The translations under genes and the position numbers were made by a program. From Diphasiastrum complanatum (taxonomy: Eukaryota; Streptophyta; Lycopodiopsida; Lycopodiales; Lycopodiaceae): a DNA stretch of 64,000 nt. The stretch covers positions 25,460,922-25,524,921 of the forward strand of contig CM055102.1 of assembly GCA_029204225.1 (NCBI GenBank), given 5' to 3'. The notes beneath the pieces were generated by a model. The model was not told the origin of the DNA. It saw only the letters and a list, made by a program, of their open reading frames with translations, and made no database searches. Positions 13,811 to 26,700 of the stretch are shown in pieces (position 1 is the first letter of the stretch; each line of letters starts with the position of its first letter).

Positions 13811-14470
13811 TGCGTGTGTGCGCGCGCGTGCAGGGGGGCGGGGCGGAAATTTTTTTAAAATGTGTGTGTCAAAAAGAAAAAGACCTCTATGTGTTGTTTT
13901 TTTTACAATTTTTTCAAAACGTTTTTTTTTGGTTTTGCCTTTGCAAAAACGTAATGGATTCTTTGTGCTGATTATGCCACTTTTCGGGCTTTTTAAAAAG
14001 CATAAAATGTCATTGATTTTTTTAAAAATAATTTCAAAATTCTGAAGCCCATTCCAGTCCGTGTCAGACTGCATGTTAGTCCGTGTCAGATTATGCACGT
14101 CGGACTGCCACGTGGCAGTTTTTCATTGGTCCAAAAAAATCCCAAACTGCTGATTATGCTTTGTAAATGGCATGTGGAAAAGTCAAAGACTCCATTATGC
14201 AATGGAAGGAGCCGGGCACAGCCCATTCTGCCCGGTTCGGCTTTCCAAAAAAAATTAGGCTCGGCCCCTCTGGGCCTCGCCCAAATTTTTTTGGAAATCC
14301 TTACCGGGCAGAATGGCCTGTGCCCGGCTCATTCCATAATACGTGACAGTTTTTGCGAGCACAGCGTGACATTTTTTACGGCAAACACACATTCTCTCTC
14401 TAAAATGGTTTTATACTATACTAGTTGTGAGTCTCCGTCGTTGACAGGCAATGGAAGCCGATCTAGCTGG
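13771..14470 (+). repeat. Repeat family H, copy 1 ((GA)n head, hairpin tail)
   Basis: Opens with (GA)n (13771-13808) and a GT/GC-rich stretch, then T-rich sequence. After a probable insertion (about 14090-14330) it continues with GCGAGCACAGCGTGAC, a CTCTCTCTAAAAT motif, TACTATACTAGT and a decayed GC hairpin. Copies 2 to 4 share this order. Possibly a Helitron-like or other non-autonomous element; termini are not defined. Confidence 0.6.
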
Positions 14471-15355
14471 CGGCCGATGATTTGGATGATGGTCGATCTC
14501 ACACATCTCACATATCAAATATCTAACATTCGAGTCTTTGGAAAAATTTGAGCCTTCGACAAAATTCTGGTTTTCCGAAGAATTCTAGTCTTTAAAAAAA
14601 TTCAAGTCTTTGGAAAAAAAAATCGAGTCTCTGGAAAAATTTGAGTCTTCGAAAAAATTTGAGTCTTCGAAAAAATTTGACTTGACAGTACCAAGAGTTT
14701 TTCGATCCTTCAGAAAAATTCGAGTTGACAGTCCAATCCTTCGAAAAAATTCGAGTCTTTGGAAAAAATCGAATATTTGAAAAAATTCAATCCTTTGAAA
14801 AAAATTAATTGAGTCATTGAAAAAATTCGATATTTTGAAAAAATTCTATCCATTGGAAAAATTCGAGTCGTTCAAAGAATTCGAGCCATTGAAAAAATTT
14901 GAGTCTCAGAAAAAATTCGAGTCACTGGAAAAATTTGAGTCATTATTCAATATTTTGGAAAAATTTGATCCATTTAAAAAAATTCGAGTCGTTCAAAGAG
15001 TTCGAGTCATTGAAAAAATTCAAGTCATTAAAAAATTCGAGTCTTTCTCTAAAAAATTGAGTCGTTCGAAAAATTCGAGTCTTAAGAAAAGTTCCAGTCA
15101 TTGAAAAAATTCGATATTTTGGAAAAATTCGATCCATTGGAATAATTCGAGTCGTTCGAAAAATTCGAGTCATTGAAAAAATTCAAGTCTTTTCAAAAAT
15201 TCGAGTCGTTCAAAAAACTCGAGCCATTGAAAAAATCGAGTCATTCAAAAATTTGTCTTTCCATAAAAAATTGAGTCGTTCCAAAAATTCAAATCTTTCA
15301 AAAATTCAATACTTTTTGGAAAAATTCGGGTCGTTCCAAAAATTTGGCCGAATTG
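14450..15355 (+). repeat. 18 bp minisatellite array 1 with header
   Basis: A header of about 90 bp (GGCGGCCGATGATTTGG and following) leads into roughly 45 degenerate units of consensus TTCGAGTCTTTGAAAAAA. Because 18 is divisible by three, the array reads as repeated Phe-Glu-Ser-Leu-(Glu/Lys)-Lys in frame, but stops and frame slips show it is not a gene. It ends near the (TG)n at 15405. Confidence 0.9.
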
Positions 15356-15404
15356 GTCGAACTTGGTCGTATTTCGGTCGACTTGGCCAAATTTTGTCAA
15401 ATTG

Positions 15405-15411
15405 GTGTGTG

Positions 15412-15450
<39 letters not shown>
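15405..15450. repeat. (TG)n microsatellite
   Basis: About 46 bp of TG repeat with one interruption, between the two minisatellite arrays. Confidence 0.97.
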
Positions 15451-15451
<1 letters not shown>

Positions 15452-15519
15452 CATTATCTTTTAGCAGAGATACTATGTCTGTCCGTGAATCAAATAGCCA
15501 AACTCCTTGGTTTATGCTA

Positions 15520-15970
15520 AAGGTCGATCTAGATGGCGGCCGATGATTTGGATGATGGCCGAGATCTCGCACATCTCACATCTCGAATATCTAACATTTG
15601 AGTTTTTGGAAAACTTCGAGTCTTTTGAAAAATTCGAGTCCTTGTAAAAATTTGAGTCTTCAGAAAAATTCGAGTCTTTGGGAAAAAAATGGAATCTTTC
15701 CAAAAATTTGAGTCTTCGAAAAAATTCGAGTCTTCGAAAAACTTCGAGTCTTTACAAAACTTAGAGTCTTTCCAAAAATTCGAGTCGTTCCAAATATTCT
15801 AGTCTTTCCAAAAAATCGAGTTTTCGAAAAAATTCGAGCCTTTGGAAAAATTTGAATCTCTTGAAAAATTCGAGTCTTTGGAGAAATTCGAGTCTTTGAA
15901 AAAATTCGAGTCATCTGAAAAATTTGAGTTTTTTATAAGGTCAAAAAATTTGAGTTTTTTAAAAGGTCGA
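15520..15970 (+). repeat. 18 bp minisatellite array 2 with duplicated header
   Basis: The header at 15520-15600 repeats that at 14450-14540 closely, followed by about 20 more 18 bp units. The whole header-plus-array block has therefore been duplicated in direct orientation. Confidence 0.88.
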
Positions 15971-17320
<1,350 letters not shown>

Positions 17321-17353
17321 AGTGACTTTCATTCTCCAATCTGCAATCGGCAA

Positions 17354-17524
17354 TGGCGACGAGACAGTGGGATACGCATCAAGAGCTCCACATAACCGTA
17401 TCAAGATTCAAGAGCTCCAGTATGCATTGTCATGTCGTTTATCCCAATGGCATAATCTGCAAGTTTGGATTGGATGGTTGGCTTTTTCTTTCCGCCAAGT
17501 CCGGGATTCCCGATCTGGCTTAAG
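17354..17524 (+). CDS. Short ORF of unknown function (57 aa)
   Basis: ATG at 17354 opens a 57-codon frame (MATRQWDTHQELHITVSRF at the start, then a CHVVYPNGIICKFGLDGWLF stretch) ending in TAA. The residue pattern is protein-like, with alternating hydrophobic positions, and could be an exon or a captured fragment. I do not recognise it. It lies next to the BKI1-like fragment on the other strand. It may be chance. Confidence 0.25.
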
Positions 17525-17864
17525 ACAATTCCACGGGTGAGGCCATTGGCCAGCCAAACCACCTGTTTGTTTTTGTTGCTTTATCTTGACTAAACCTTGC
17601 GTTGATTGCATTGTAGGCTTTTGTGTCTGCGACAGTCTGAAGACCTATTGTCATCCAATGGATAATGAATTCTGTAAACGTATATATGAATTCTGTAAAC
17701 GGATTGTGGAGAAAAGAGAAATCCAGAGGTGCATGAGGTTTGAGCTGACCTTGATCATTTCTTCGTGTATTCCGAACTGGATTAGGGCCTCTTCACATGC
17801 TGCCATACCCTCTTCACATGCTTTCTCTATAGTGCACTGACAACTGTTTTTACTGTGGTAGATC

Positions 17865-18238
17865 TTTACTACTAATATAAGAGTCTTGTAAACTGCCATT
17901 AGAGTCTCTGTAGCTGCTATCAACAGAATCTTTATCTCCAGAATCCCAGAAGCTACTAAACTGAAAACCAAGACTTGAGCTTCGAGAAAATCAGGGGAAT
18001 CTATCTGGACTGCAAAAGTTGCAATCGGAGCCTTTGTGCTTCAGGTCGCAGGTCCTCTTCATCTATGCAAGATAGATTCTGTCTAGAGTCTTGGAGGAAG
18101 ATGGAGGGGAAGAAGCTGTCCTTTGAAAAATAGCTCATCCGCTGGAGAGACAGTAGATTCACCTACTCCAGGCTCAACGACAGACATATTAAACTCGAAA
18201 TCAGGGGTCGGTTGAGAGGATGATGAACTATTTTTGCG
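17865..18238 (-). pseudogene. BKI1 / MAKR-like (membrane-associated kinase regulator) fragment
   Basis: The - strand reads SSSSSQPTPDFEFNMS, then SPADELFFKGQLLPLHLPPR. The FEF patch followed by ADELFxxGQLLPLHLPPR is the hallmark of the plant BKI1/MAKR family, membrane-bound regulators of receptor kinases such as BRI1. A stop follows directly, and a serine-rich, frame-shifted stretch (FSSFWDSGDKDSVDSSYRDS) continues to about 17865, as expected of the family's middle region. No proper start or kinase-interacting C-terminus is seen; the 5' side runs into (GA)n and repeat family H. It is either a decayed local gene or a fragment carried by a mobile element. Confidence 0.7.
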
Positions 18239-18317
18239 GATGGGGAGAGGAGGGCACAAGAGCGATGGTGAGAGGAGGGCGATGGATAGAGGAGGGCGCA
18301 TCGCATCCACGGAGGGC

Positions 18318-18318
<1 letters not shown>

Positions 18319-18373
<55 letters not shown>

Positions 18374-18620
18374 TAAAATTTGTGTGCGTAAAAAAAAAAG
18401 GCTTGTATGTTGTTTTTTTACCATTTTTTTTCAAACCGTGTTTTAGCTCTTTTCTTTGCAAATAAGTGACGTTTTTTTGCGGGCACAACGTGACATTTTA
18501 GGCGGCAAAACACACACTCTCTCTAAAATAGTTTTATACTATACTAGTAAAGAGTGCCCGTTGGTGACGGGCAATGGCGGTCGATCTAGGTGGCGGCCGA
18601 TGATTTGGAAATTCCGTATG
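18319..18620 (+). repeat. Repeat family H, copy 2
   Basis: (GA)n (18319-18369), GTGTGCG, T-rich run, GCGGGCACAACGTGACATTT, TCTCTCTAAAATAG, TACTATACTAGT, then a hairpin TGCCCGTTGGTGACGGGCA and the GGCGGCCGATGATTTGG header seen before the minisatellites. Best-preserved copy with a header. Confidence 0.8.
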
Positions 18621-18639
18621 TCGTTGAGGGACGTTGATT

Positions 18640-18760
18640 TTCCGATCTAGGTGGCGGTGGTCCCTATGCGGCCTAAATGCGGTCCTTACATGACGGTCCT
18701 TATGTGGCCTAAATGCGGTCCCTATGCGGCCTAAATGCGATCCTTGTAGTGAGGTTACGG
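18640..18760. repeat. Minisatellite, unit about 22 bp
   Basis: Four imperfect units of GCGGTCCCTATGCGGCC plus TAAAT. One unit recurs inverted at about 18820-18836, on the edge of the next (GA)n tract. Confidence 0.85.
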
Positions 18761-18768
18761 TTCATGAG

Positions 18769-18939
<171 letters not shown>

Positions 18940-19620
18940 CATCATTCTATCTAAGATCATATGGTATATAATCGGTATATATTGAACATCAAAACAACTC
19001 TCCATGCTTAGCTGCATTGACCACACATCGATCAAAGTTAAGCTGCATCACACAAAGAAAGGTAAACAATGACTTAAGGATCCAAGCCCAGCCTTGCTGT
19101 ATCGATATACATTTATACATATGAAAGGGATCTGGCACTCCATATTGTTCTTAGAGTGAAAGTAATAACGCAAGACAAAAATTACAGAAGTAGATAAGAT
19201 TGCTTCATCGCATCACACAGCTGAGCTGAGATAACTAACCGAGGAAGAGGGCTGTTCAGAACATTTACAGACGTAGTGATTTAAAACATCGCACAGAGGA
19301 AAAGAGGTCGTGATTCTTCCTTAAGGCAGCTACAGTAATCAACTTAAGCTAATCCTTAAGATGGTTAAGGTTTGGATTATCTTCTAAAAGGCCTTGAGCG
19401 AAGAAAATTCAGATGTGGCCCATTTCTCAACATATGTATATATCGTGCTTGAGAAGGATGGCAAGTTCAATACTCTTGTGAGGTAATCGTAAACAAGAGG
19501 ATTCAAGCTTCTTAAGTTACAAACCTTACCTTCTTGTAACATGGATATGGATATGGATATTGCAGTTGGCGGATGCAATAAAAAAGAAGAGAGCAAGAAG
19601 ATGAAGGAGGCCCAACGGAG
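18940..19620. other. Non-coding spacer
   Basis: No supported gene. A (GGATAT)n-like run occurs at 19541-19560. Confidence 0.35.
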
Positions 19621-19639
19621 AGAGAGACCCGCATCCCGC

Positions 19640-19955
19640 CTGCTCGCGATTGAGAAAAAGAGAGAGAGAACCGATCGAGAGAAAGAGAGCGCGCGCATGC
19701 TCGGGGGGAAAAAATTTTGAAATTGTGAGTGCGCGTGCACCAAAAAAAAAAATGGCTTCTATATGTTATTTTTTTCACACGCATAGGACCTTTCAATCGT
19801 TTTTTAGCTTTTCGCGTTGTAAAAAACGTGACATTTTGTTGCGGGCAGAGCGTGACATTTTTGACGGCATGGCGATATTCTCTCTCTAAAATAGTTTTAA
19901 TATATATGATAGATAGACTAGTTGCTTGTGCCCGTCGATGACGGGCAATGGGCAC
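19640..19955 (+). repeat. Repeat family H, copy 3
   Basis: Purine-rich GA stretch, GCGCGCATGC, T-rich run, GCGGGCAGAGCGTGACATTT, TCTCTCTAAAATAG, CTAGT, then a perfect hairpin TGCCCGTCGATGACGGGCA (8 bp stem, 3 nt loop) near 19929. Confidence 0.8.
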
Positions 19956-19997
19956 TTACGCACTTACCCACAAAAAGTGTTAAATATTTTGGAGGCT

Positions 19998-20140
19998 ATG
20001 TTTTTTTTACCATTTTTTTAAAACCTATTTAGCTTTTCCTTTTGCAAATTGGTGACATGTTTCGCGGGCACAGTGTGACATTTTTTACGGCAAAGCACAC
20101 ATTATATGTCTCTAAATAGTTTTATAGTATATGGATATGG
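19998..20140 (+). repeat. Repeat family H, copy 4 (truncated)
   Basis: Repeats the T-rich run, GCGGGCACAGTGTGACATTT and TCTCTAAATAGTTTTATA but lacks the hairpin; ends in ATATGGATATGGATATGG. Lies in tandem with copy 3, about 250 bp upstream of the EDRF1-like coding start. Confidence 0.75.
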
Positions 20141-20506
20141 ATATGGATAGATACATGAACATGATTTTGTTTAAACACGTATTTCAAATTCATACAATTC
20201 CTTAAGCAATCGTTTGAACAATCCTAAACATCGACGAAGACTTGAAACCATCACAGTCACAGGCACAGCCAACGTTCTTCGTCTTTCTCGCAATCGAATG
20301 TAGATCAAACAGTGAACCATCTCATGCACATTGGATTGCCAAGGGAAGTAGCAAGAGCAGAGCGAAGCGGAGCGGAGGGGCTGGACATGAACGATCCTCC
20401 TAAGCACAACGCCTCTTTGCCTCACGTCAAGAAGAAGGTTAAGCAGCAGGGGGATATTTGGCCAAATGCGTCGGAGGTGCTGCAGCAGCAGCAGCTGCTG
20501 CAGACA

Positions 20507-20732
20507 ATGGCGGGCGCCGAGGTTCGGCAGCTCAAACGCGTGGCCAGTATGGAAGTGCAGCGTCAGACGCAGCTAGGGTTTATGTGTGGCAGCCTCCCAG
20601 TGCCCACGTCCTCCATTGCCGTTTCGTCAAGCAATTTTGAAGCGAAGCCGGATGCAGTAGTTTTGCCTGCGATCAGCCTTCATAGCCAACGGTATTCGCT
20701 AATTGAAACAGCCGTGTTTTCTTCCATCACAA
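20507..20732 (+). CDS. EDRF1-like: EDRF1-like exon 1
   Basis: Encodes the N-terminus with [13 protein letters not shown]. The frame hits a stop at 20735; a donor at 20733 (CAA|GTTAGG) and acceptor at 20810 give a 78 bp intron with a CTAAC branch-like site and restore the frame into exon 2. Confidence 0.7.
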
Positions 20733-23700
20733 GTTAGGATTCTTGATTTTGCGTTTGTAAGGTCTAACATGAAGTGCGCGTGGGCTTGGGAATGTTGCGT
20801 AGAAGTTTAGCACCGCGGTATTGGTTGCTGCCTGCAGAGACCGATCTTAATTCATTGCCTAGTGATTATGGGCTTCAATCGGAGAGTCTCATGCCAATCA
20901 CGTCAATACTTGATGCTGGAGGTAATTCAAAGGACATTGGGATAATTCTGTAAAGTGCTTGTGAAGTTCCAAGACTCTCTGTTGTTGAGTTGTTTGCTTC
21001 AAGTGTGCTGACTTTAATTTGTTTCAAGACTCTCTGTTGTTGAATTGTCTGCTTCAAGTGTGCTGACTTAAATTTTTTCTCCTAGTGACATAGACAGCAA
21101 TATCCATTATGCTTTTTGTGAAAATTAGCAAGTTATATTGAGCAACCACTGCCAAAGAGGCAGTAAGTCGTCTCTGCATGACTAATCGATAAAGAAAAGT
21201 GTGAGGATATTAAACTTTACTACTACATTTTAGAGCCATTTATGCCCATTCAAAATTTGAGTCCCTAACAAAACACACTAGCAGGAATTTTCCTGGGGAG
21301 ATTGACCTTTATTGAGTTTTAAATTAGTTGGTGGTATATGTTAATAGGTTGTACCCTTCAATTAAGTTTCTCAAATCATCCAATTTTTTTTGTGAAACAA
21401 ATCCAGTTATCCAATAAGTGGCAAGTTGGTTAGGACTTCCTTTTCCTTTGCTCGTAGTTAGGAGTTCGACTCCAATCCACCACCCCATAGATGATGATGA
21501 CATACAAGAGAAACAAAAAGTTTAACAAATGCTTCTAAGGCCCTCTTAGGTATTTTCACATCAATTCTACTCTTTCAAGATTCTTATGCTTAGTGCCACC
21601 ATGGCACCTCCTACTTGACATTTTCGCCTCAAAAATGGAAGGCTTTGCATCTAATACTCGCTTCTCTTTGTAATTTTGACTTTTAAGTGATTAAAAATAG
21701 TCTTATGTAGTTGGAAATTTGGATCTATGAGTGTCACAATTTTTGATTTTTTGCAATGATTGAAAGTGCTCTCGTTTACATCACCCAGCAGTGACTTGTT
21801 GAGCAAGTTAAATTAATTGTTGCGCCCCTTATAGAAGGGGCTAAATTCGGTCCTAGGCCCAAAATGTCAAATATTCCCTAAAAGCATCATAACAACTCTA
21901 TATGTACTTCTTGCTCGTGATAGTCTATTGTCCCTTTATTTGTGATGTGAGTTCATAACACTGACATCATTGCCTGCGTGCTATTATAGGGGCCATTACT
22001 ATCTATAGTAAATTCGTTTTTTTATTGCTTATGCATGTAGGTGGGTGCACTACTACTAGATTAGGATCTGTTTTACTACTTAGGAAACTCATCTTGGGTC
22101 TTTACCCAATATAGGTAGTAATTTTAGCAATTTGCTATTTGCTTTAGGCTTTTAGCTTTTCACATAGATTAGAGAAACTATATATGTAGGTTGGCGCCCC
22201 ACCACAATTCATTTCAGTGTGTTAGAGCTTTGCTCAATTCTTCTATAATCTGATTTCTCTTTAGTCTCTATGCTTGTTATATGTGAGTGCTAGTAGGACT
22301 AGTAACTCCATCTAGAATTTGTATGACAAATTTTGACATAGTATCAGAGCAGGCTTTTTGGTGAGAGAGAGAGATTACTTTTTGCAAGGTTGCAAGAAGT
22401 AGATTGAAGGAGCTGTTGCGCTGGACTAAGATCTAAATTAGATCACTGGACTATTCTGCAACCCAGATCTGTTCGCTGGAATAAGATCTGAATCAGATCG
22501 CTGACTATTTTGCAAAGACAGGAAATAGCTAAATTAGATCACTGGATCGAATTTTGTTATCCGCTGAGCTAGGATCATACTTGAACCTAGTTGCTGCCAT
22601 CAGAGTAGTTCACAGAACTGCTGAGTTGTTCGCTGGAAGAGGAGAATTCTGGGTAAGTTCACAGGCAAGGCTGCAGATTCAAAGAATTGGTGATACTGTT
22701 TGCTGGAAATTCAGGTTGCTAAGAATTGTTACGGATCAGAATAATGGCAGGATTGAACGATGTTGTGTTGCCGGAGTCTAGCAAGCTAGATGGAACTAAC
22801 TACAATATATGGAAGTTCAAGATGCAAAATCTTCTCCAGGATCAAGAATGTTGGGAAATCGTCACAGGAGTTGAGGTACCTCCTAATACTGACAAGGAGT
22901 TGCGGGAGTATCAGAGACGTAGAAGAAAAGCTCATCATATCATTAACTTGTCCGTTAGAGATATCATTATTCCTCACATCAGAGATGCTGCTGGACCCAA
23001 GGAGGCTTGGGATATACTGAAGAATTTGTATGAGACGATGAATCGGTCACGAATCTTGTTCTTGACTAATAAACTACACACATTGAAGATGGGTACAGGT
23101 GAATCAGTAATAGATTATTTTACTCGGGTGAAAGATTTGAGAGGGCAACTTATTGCGGTTGGAGAAAGTGTCCAAGATCTAGGGGCCATTACTATTTATC
23201 GTAAATTCATTTTTTTATTGCTTATGCATGTAGGTGGGCGCACTACTACTAGATTAGTATCTGTTTTACTATTAAGAAACTCATCTTGGGTCTTTACCCA
23301 ATATAGGTAGTAATTTTAGCAATTAGCTTTTGTTCTTTTGCTATTTGCTTTAGGCTTTTAGCTTTTCACATAGATTAGAGAAATTATATATGTAGGCTGG
23401 CGCCCCACCACAATTCATTCCAGTGTGTTAGAGCTTTGCTCAATTCTTCTATAATCTGATTTCTCTTTAATCTCTATGCTTGGTTTATGTGAGTGCTAGT
23501 AGGACTAGTAACTCCATCTACAATTTGTATGACAAATTCTGACACCTCCTGAGGGGCAACCTGCCTGATACCACACAACCCTCAAACTGCAATCTCCGCT
23601 TCTGCCATGGCTATGGGAACGAAGCTGGACACATAGTAGTCCCTACCCCCCAGTTGTGTAGTGTAGCCCTGTCTACCTCTCCCTCTCAATGGTGGATGCT

Positions 23701-26700
23701 GTGGCATGGTGGCTGGAGGTGGTGTTGAGGCTCCAATATCAGAAGGCTGCCGACTACTAGGCCTTGCCTCATTTGAAACTCTGTCCTATCCATGAGAAGA
23801 GAGGGGTGAGCGATGGGCAACCGGAGGGGGGGGGGGGGGGGGGGGGGGTAGCCTCTGGCTGTGCCACTACATCTCGATCTGCCAAAAAAAAAATTCAATT
23901 TAGGCGAACCGTAGTGACTAGTCTATGATCTAGAAAGCACATGTTTCAAGTGTCACCTCTCATGGTTTTCTCAGACAGGAAGGTTGCTTGACTACATGGG
24001 TATTCCTTTATCGTCACTTCCAGAGGGCACACATCACCATATTCGGCAATTTATATACATATCCTATATACATAGAGTTTGGGAGGGGCAGCTTCGAGTG
24101 AAGCCCCTTTACTACAGATCCATCTTTATGGAGACCGATTGTATGGGTTGTCCTATCCTCCCTAGATATCTGGACGGGGGTTTGTCACATGGTTTGAGAT
24201 TTATGTTGGGACAGTTTAGAGTCTCATCTCATTAGTTACCAAGGTTACAAGCCGATTAGACCGGGCCGAACTGATTCGAACCGGCCAGGCTGGTTTGAAC
24301 CGGAAAAAAAAAAATTCCAAAACATTTTTTTTTTGGCTTTTTGGTTTTTTTTTTTTTCAATAAATCTGGTTCGAACCAAAATCCGGTTCAAACCGGCTCC
24401 GAACGGTTCGAACCGTGATTCGAGGTTTGAACCGCGATTCGTGCAACTTTGTCAGTTACAAATGATGCCATGATCCTTGTCAAGCTATATGCATAGAGCA
24501 AGAATACCACAAGATAGCACATGGAGACCATCATAAACACGACGATTGATAAGGAAGCTAATGCACACGTGTGTACCATGCCAATTGTAGAAGTATTTAA
24601 GGATGTTGTGGACTACTCGAAACCTTTGAATCAAAACTAGATTCGAATCGGTTGCACATAAAAGAAAAATTGGAAAAATGCCTACCTCCTAAATGTGCAT
24701 GGGTGGCACAATGAATAGGGTTGCTGAAAACTTGTGTATTTCAGGTTACAAAAGTGATTACAAATTAGAATTTTATACGTCCTTACAGGTCACTACAATC
24801 TTCACAGGTCATATAGTCACAGGTGATTAGGATTCAAAGTTCAAACCCTAGTTTTTTAATTGAATTTTAGATTAAAGTTTAAGTGAAGCTTTGGATTTTA
24901 TATTGTGATGTTGATTGTTGTATGATATATCTAATTAATAATCATTGAAGAATCAGTTATTAGCATGATTTTTTATCCCAATTCCCTAAAAAAAGAGGAC
25001 TTTCTCCATGAAAAAAACAAACTTTTTCAAGGACTACTCAATATGAATCTTCAAAATCAACTTGAAATGATTCAAATCTAGTGACTATGCTACCAAGCTA
25101 TGTAGATGGCCCAAGAATGCCAAGAGCATGCATAACAATGAGTGTCGCTAGCAATGCTACTAAAAATAGGTATAGACTAAATCAATCGTATGGCCCCCAC
25201 CAAGGCATCAATATGAACATTAGGCTACCAAAGCACCAAGGGTGTAGCAAACCATCATTATGAACTAGAGCCAATGCATTCCAAGCTAGTCAAATAGACT
25301 AGAAATGCCAGATAGCAAGAATAGGATCGACCAGTACATGACATATAGCAATAGGAACATTAAGTGTAAACATGTACTTTCGTGAAAATTACATGCATGC
25401 CAAGCCAACATAATGGTCCCACAGTACCAAGGGAATGTAAAGGTACCACCATGATTCTTCCATTGTGCCACTCTGAGAGTGCCAAAGGACAATGCATATA
25501 CTATGGAGATCGTAAGCTTTGCATAAGGACCATGAATGGCAATCCCTATGAACAAGAACTAGTGTAGGAGTATCCCAAGCTAACCCTAAAAACCAAACAT
25601 GCCACATATCAACAAGTAAATATATATCTATAAGCACAATGAGATCCCAAGCTCATCGAAGGGACTATGCCCTCTGACATAGCCAAATCAAGAACTAGAG
25701 CAATTGCAACCCAAGCTTATCTACAGATCAACCACAAATGCTAAGGGTAGACATTGATGGATCTAGAGGGTCACCAAGTAATTTGTACGGATCACGAGTG
25801 TCAGTAAGCAACAACCTGAATGAGGGCAAGTGTAAAACACCATAGAAATCATCATGATAACCTAGAACAAGTCTAATAGAATTGCCCTAACTGCTAGGAA
25901 ACGAGAACGTGAACATAATGTGAAAGCATGTGGATCATTTTATCTAGCATCATAACTATGATAGACGACAATAAACACATCAAGTGCATAACAAAATCAG
26001 TCAAATCAATGGAGAATCAAGAAAGTTACCAAACAACAAAGCTCAAGCTCCTTGATAATAGAGATGGATTCCAACAAGCGTTTAATCAATTAATGGGATG
26101 CGTGGTAACCCATCAACATCCAAAGATATTGGGTGCATACATGCTCTATGGGTTTGCATGAGGTGTTTGATACTAAATTCAGCCCTAGGTATCAAGTGGA
26201 CCATGTGTCCTACTTGACCTACTTTTTAACTGTGCATGAGAGCAGTTCACAATGTAAATAAATTGATATCCCCATGGCATATGCACAACTTACAACTTAC
26301 AAATCTACAAAGCCTAGAGGGGAAAATAGGACTTTATTTCAACAACCCCCTTTAATGGCTACTTTATCTACACGTAACAACTAACATCCACCGAAATTTC
26401 TCTTTACTAAGAGCTTTAGTAAGGATGCAAGGTGCTTGGTCATTAGTGTCACAATAGACCACCTTAATTTCACCACTCTGCACCTTCTTCTGTAAAAAAT
26501 GTTGATCCACCTCTATGTGCTAAATACAAGCATGATACACGGGATTCTTGGATAGTTGAATACAACTCTAGCTATCACAATGCAGAATAGTAGTATCAGC
26601 CTCTAATACCCCATACCAAATACAAGCAGGTCAAGAAGTTAAGCAAAACATGCTATACGCATTTTCTTAGAAGACTCTGTAGGCTGATGTGAACCATTTT

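Noticed and set aside
14817-15914. ORFs made of Phe-Glu-Ser-Leu-Lys repeats, as a possible repeat protein
   Set aside because: The 18 bp array slips frame and carries stops, and both strands give similar long frames. It is a minisatellite.
21411-21500. A functional tRNA gene
   Set aside because: A and B boxes are present, but acceptor and anticodon stems do not fold; a SINE head is more likely.
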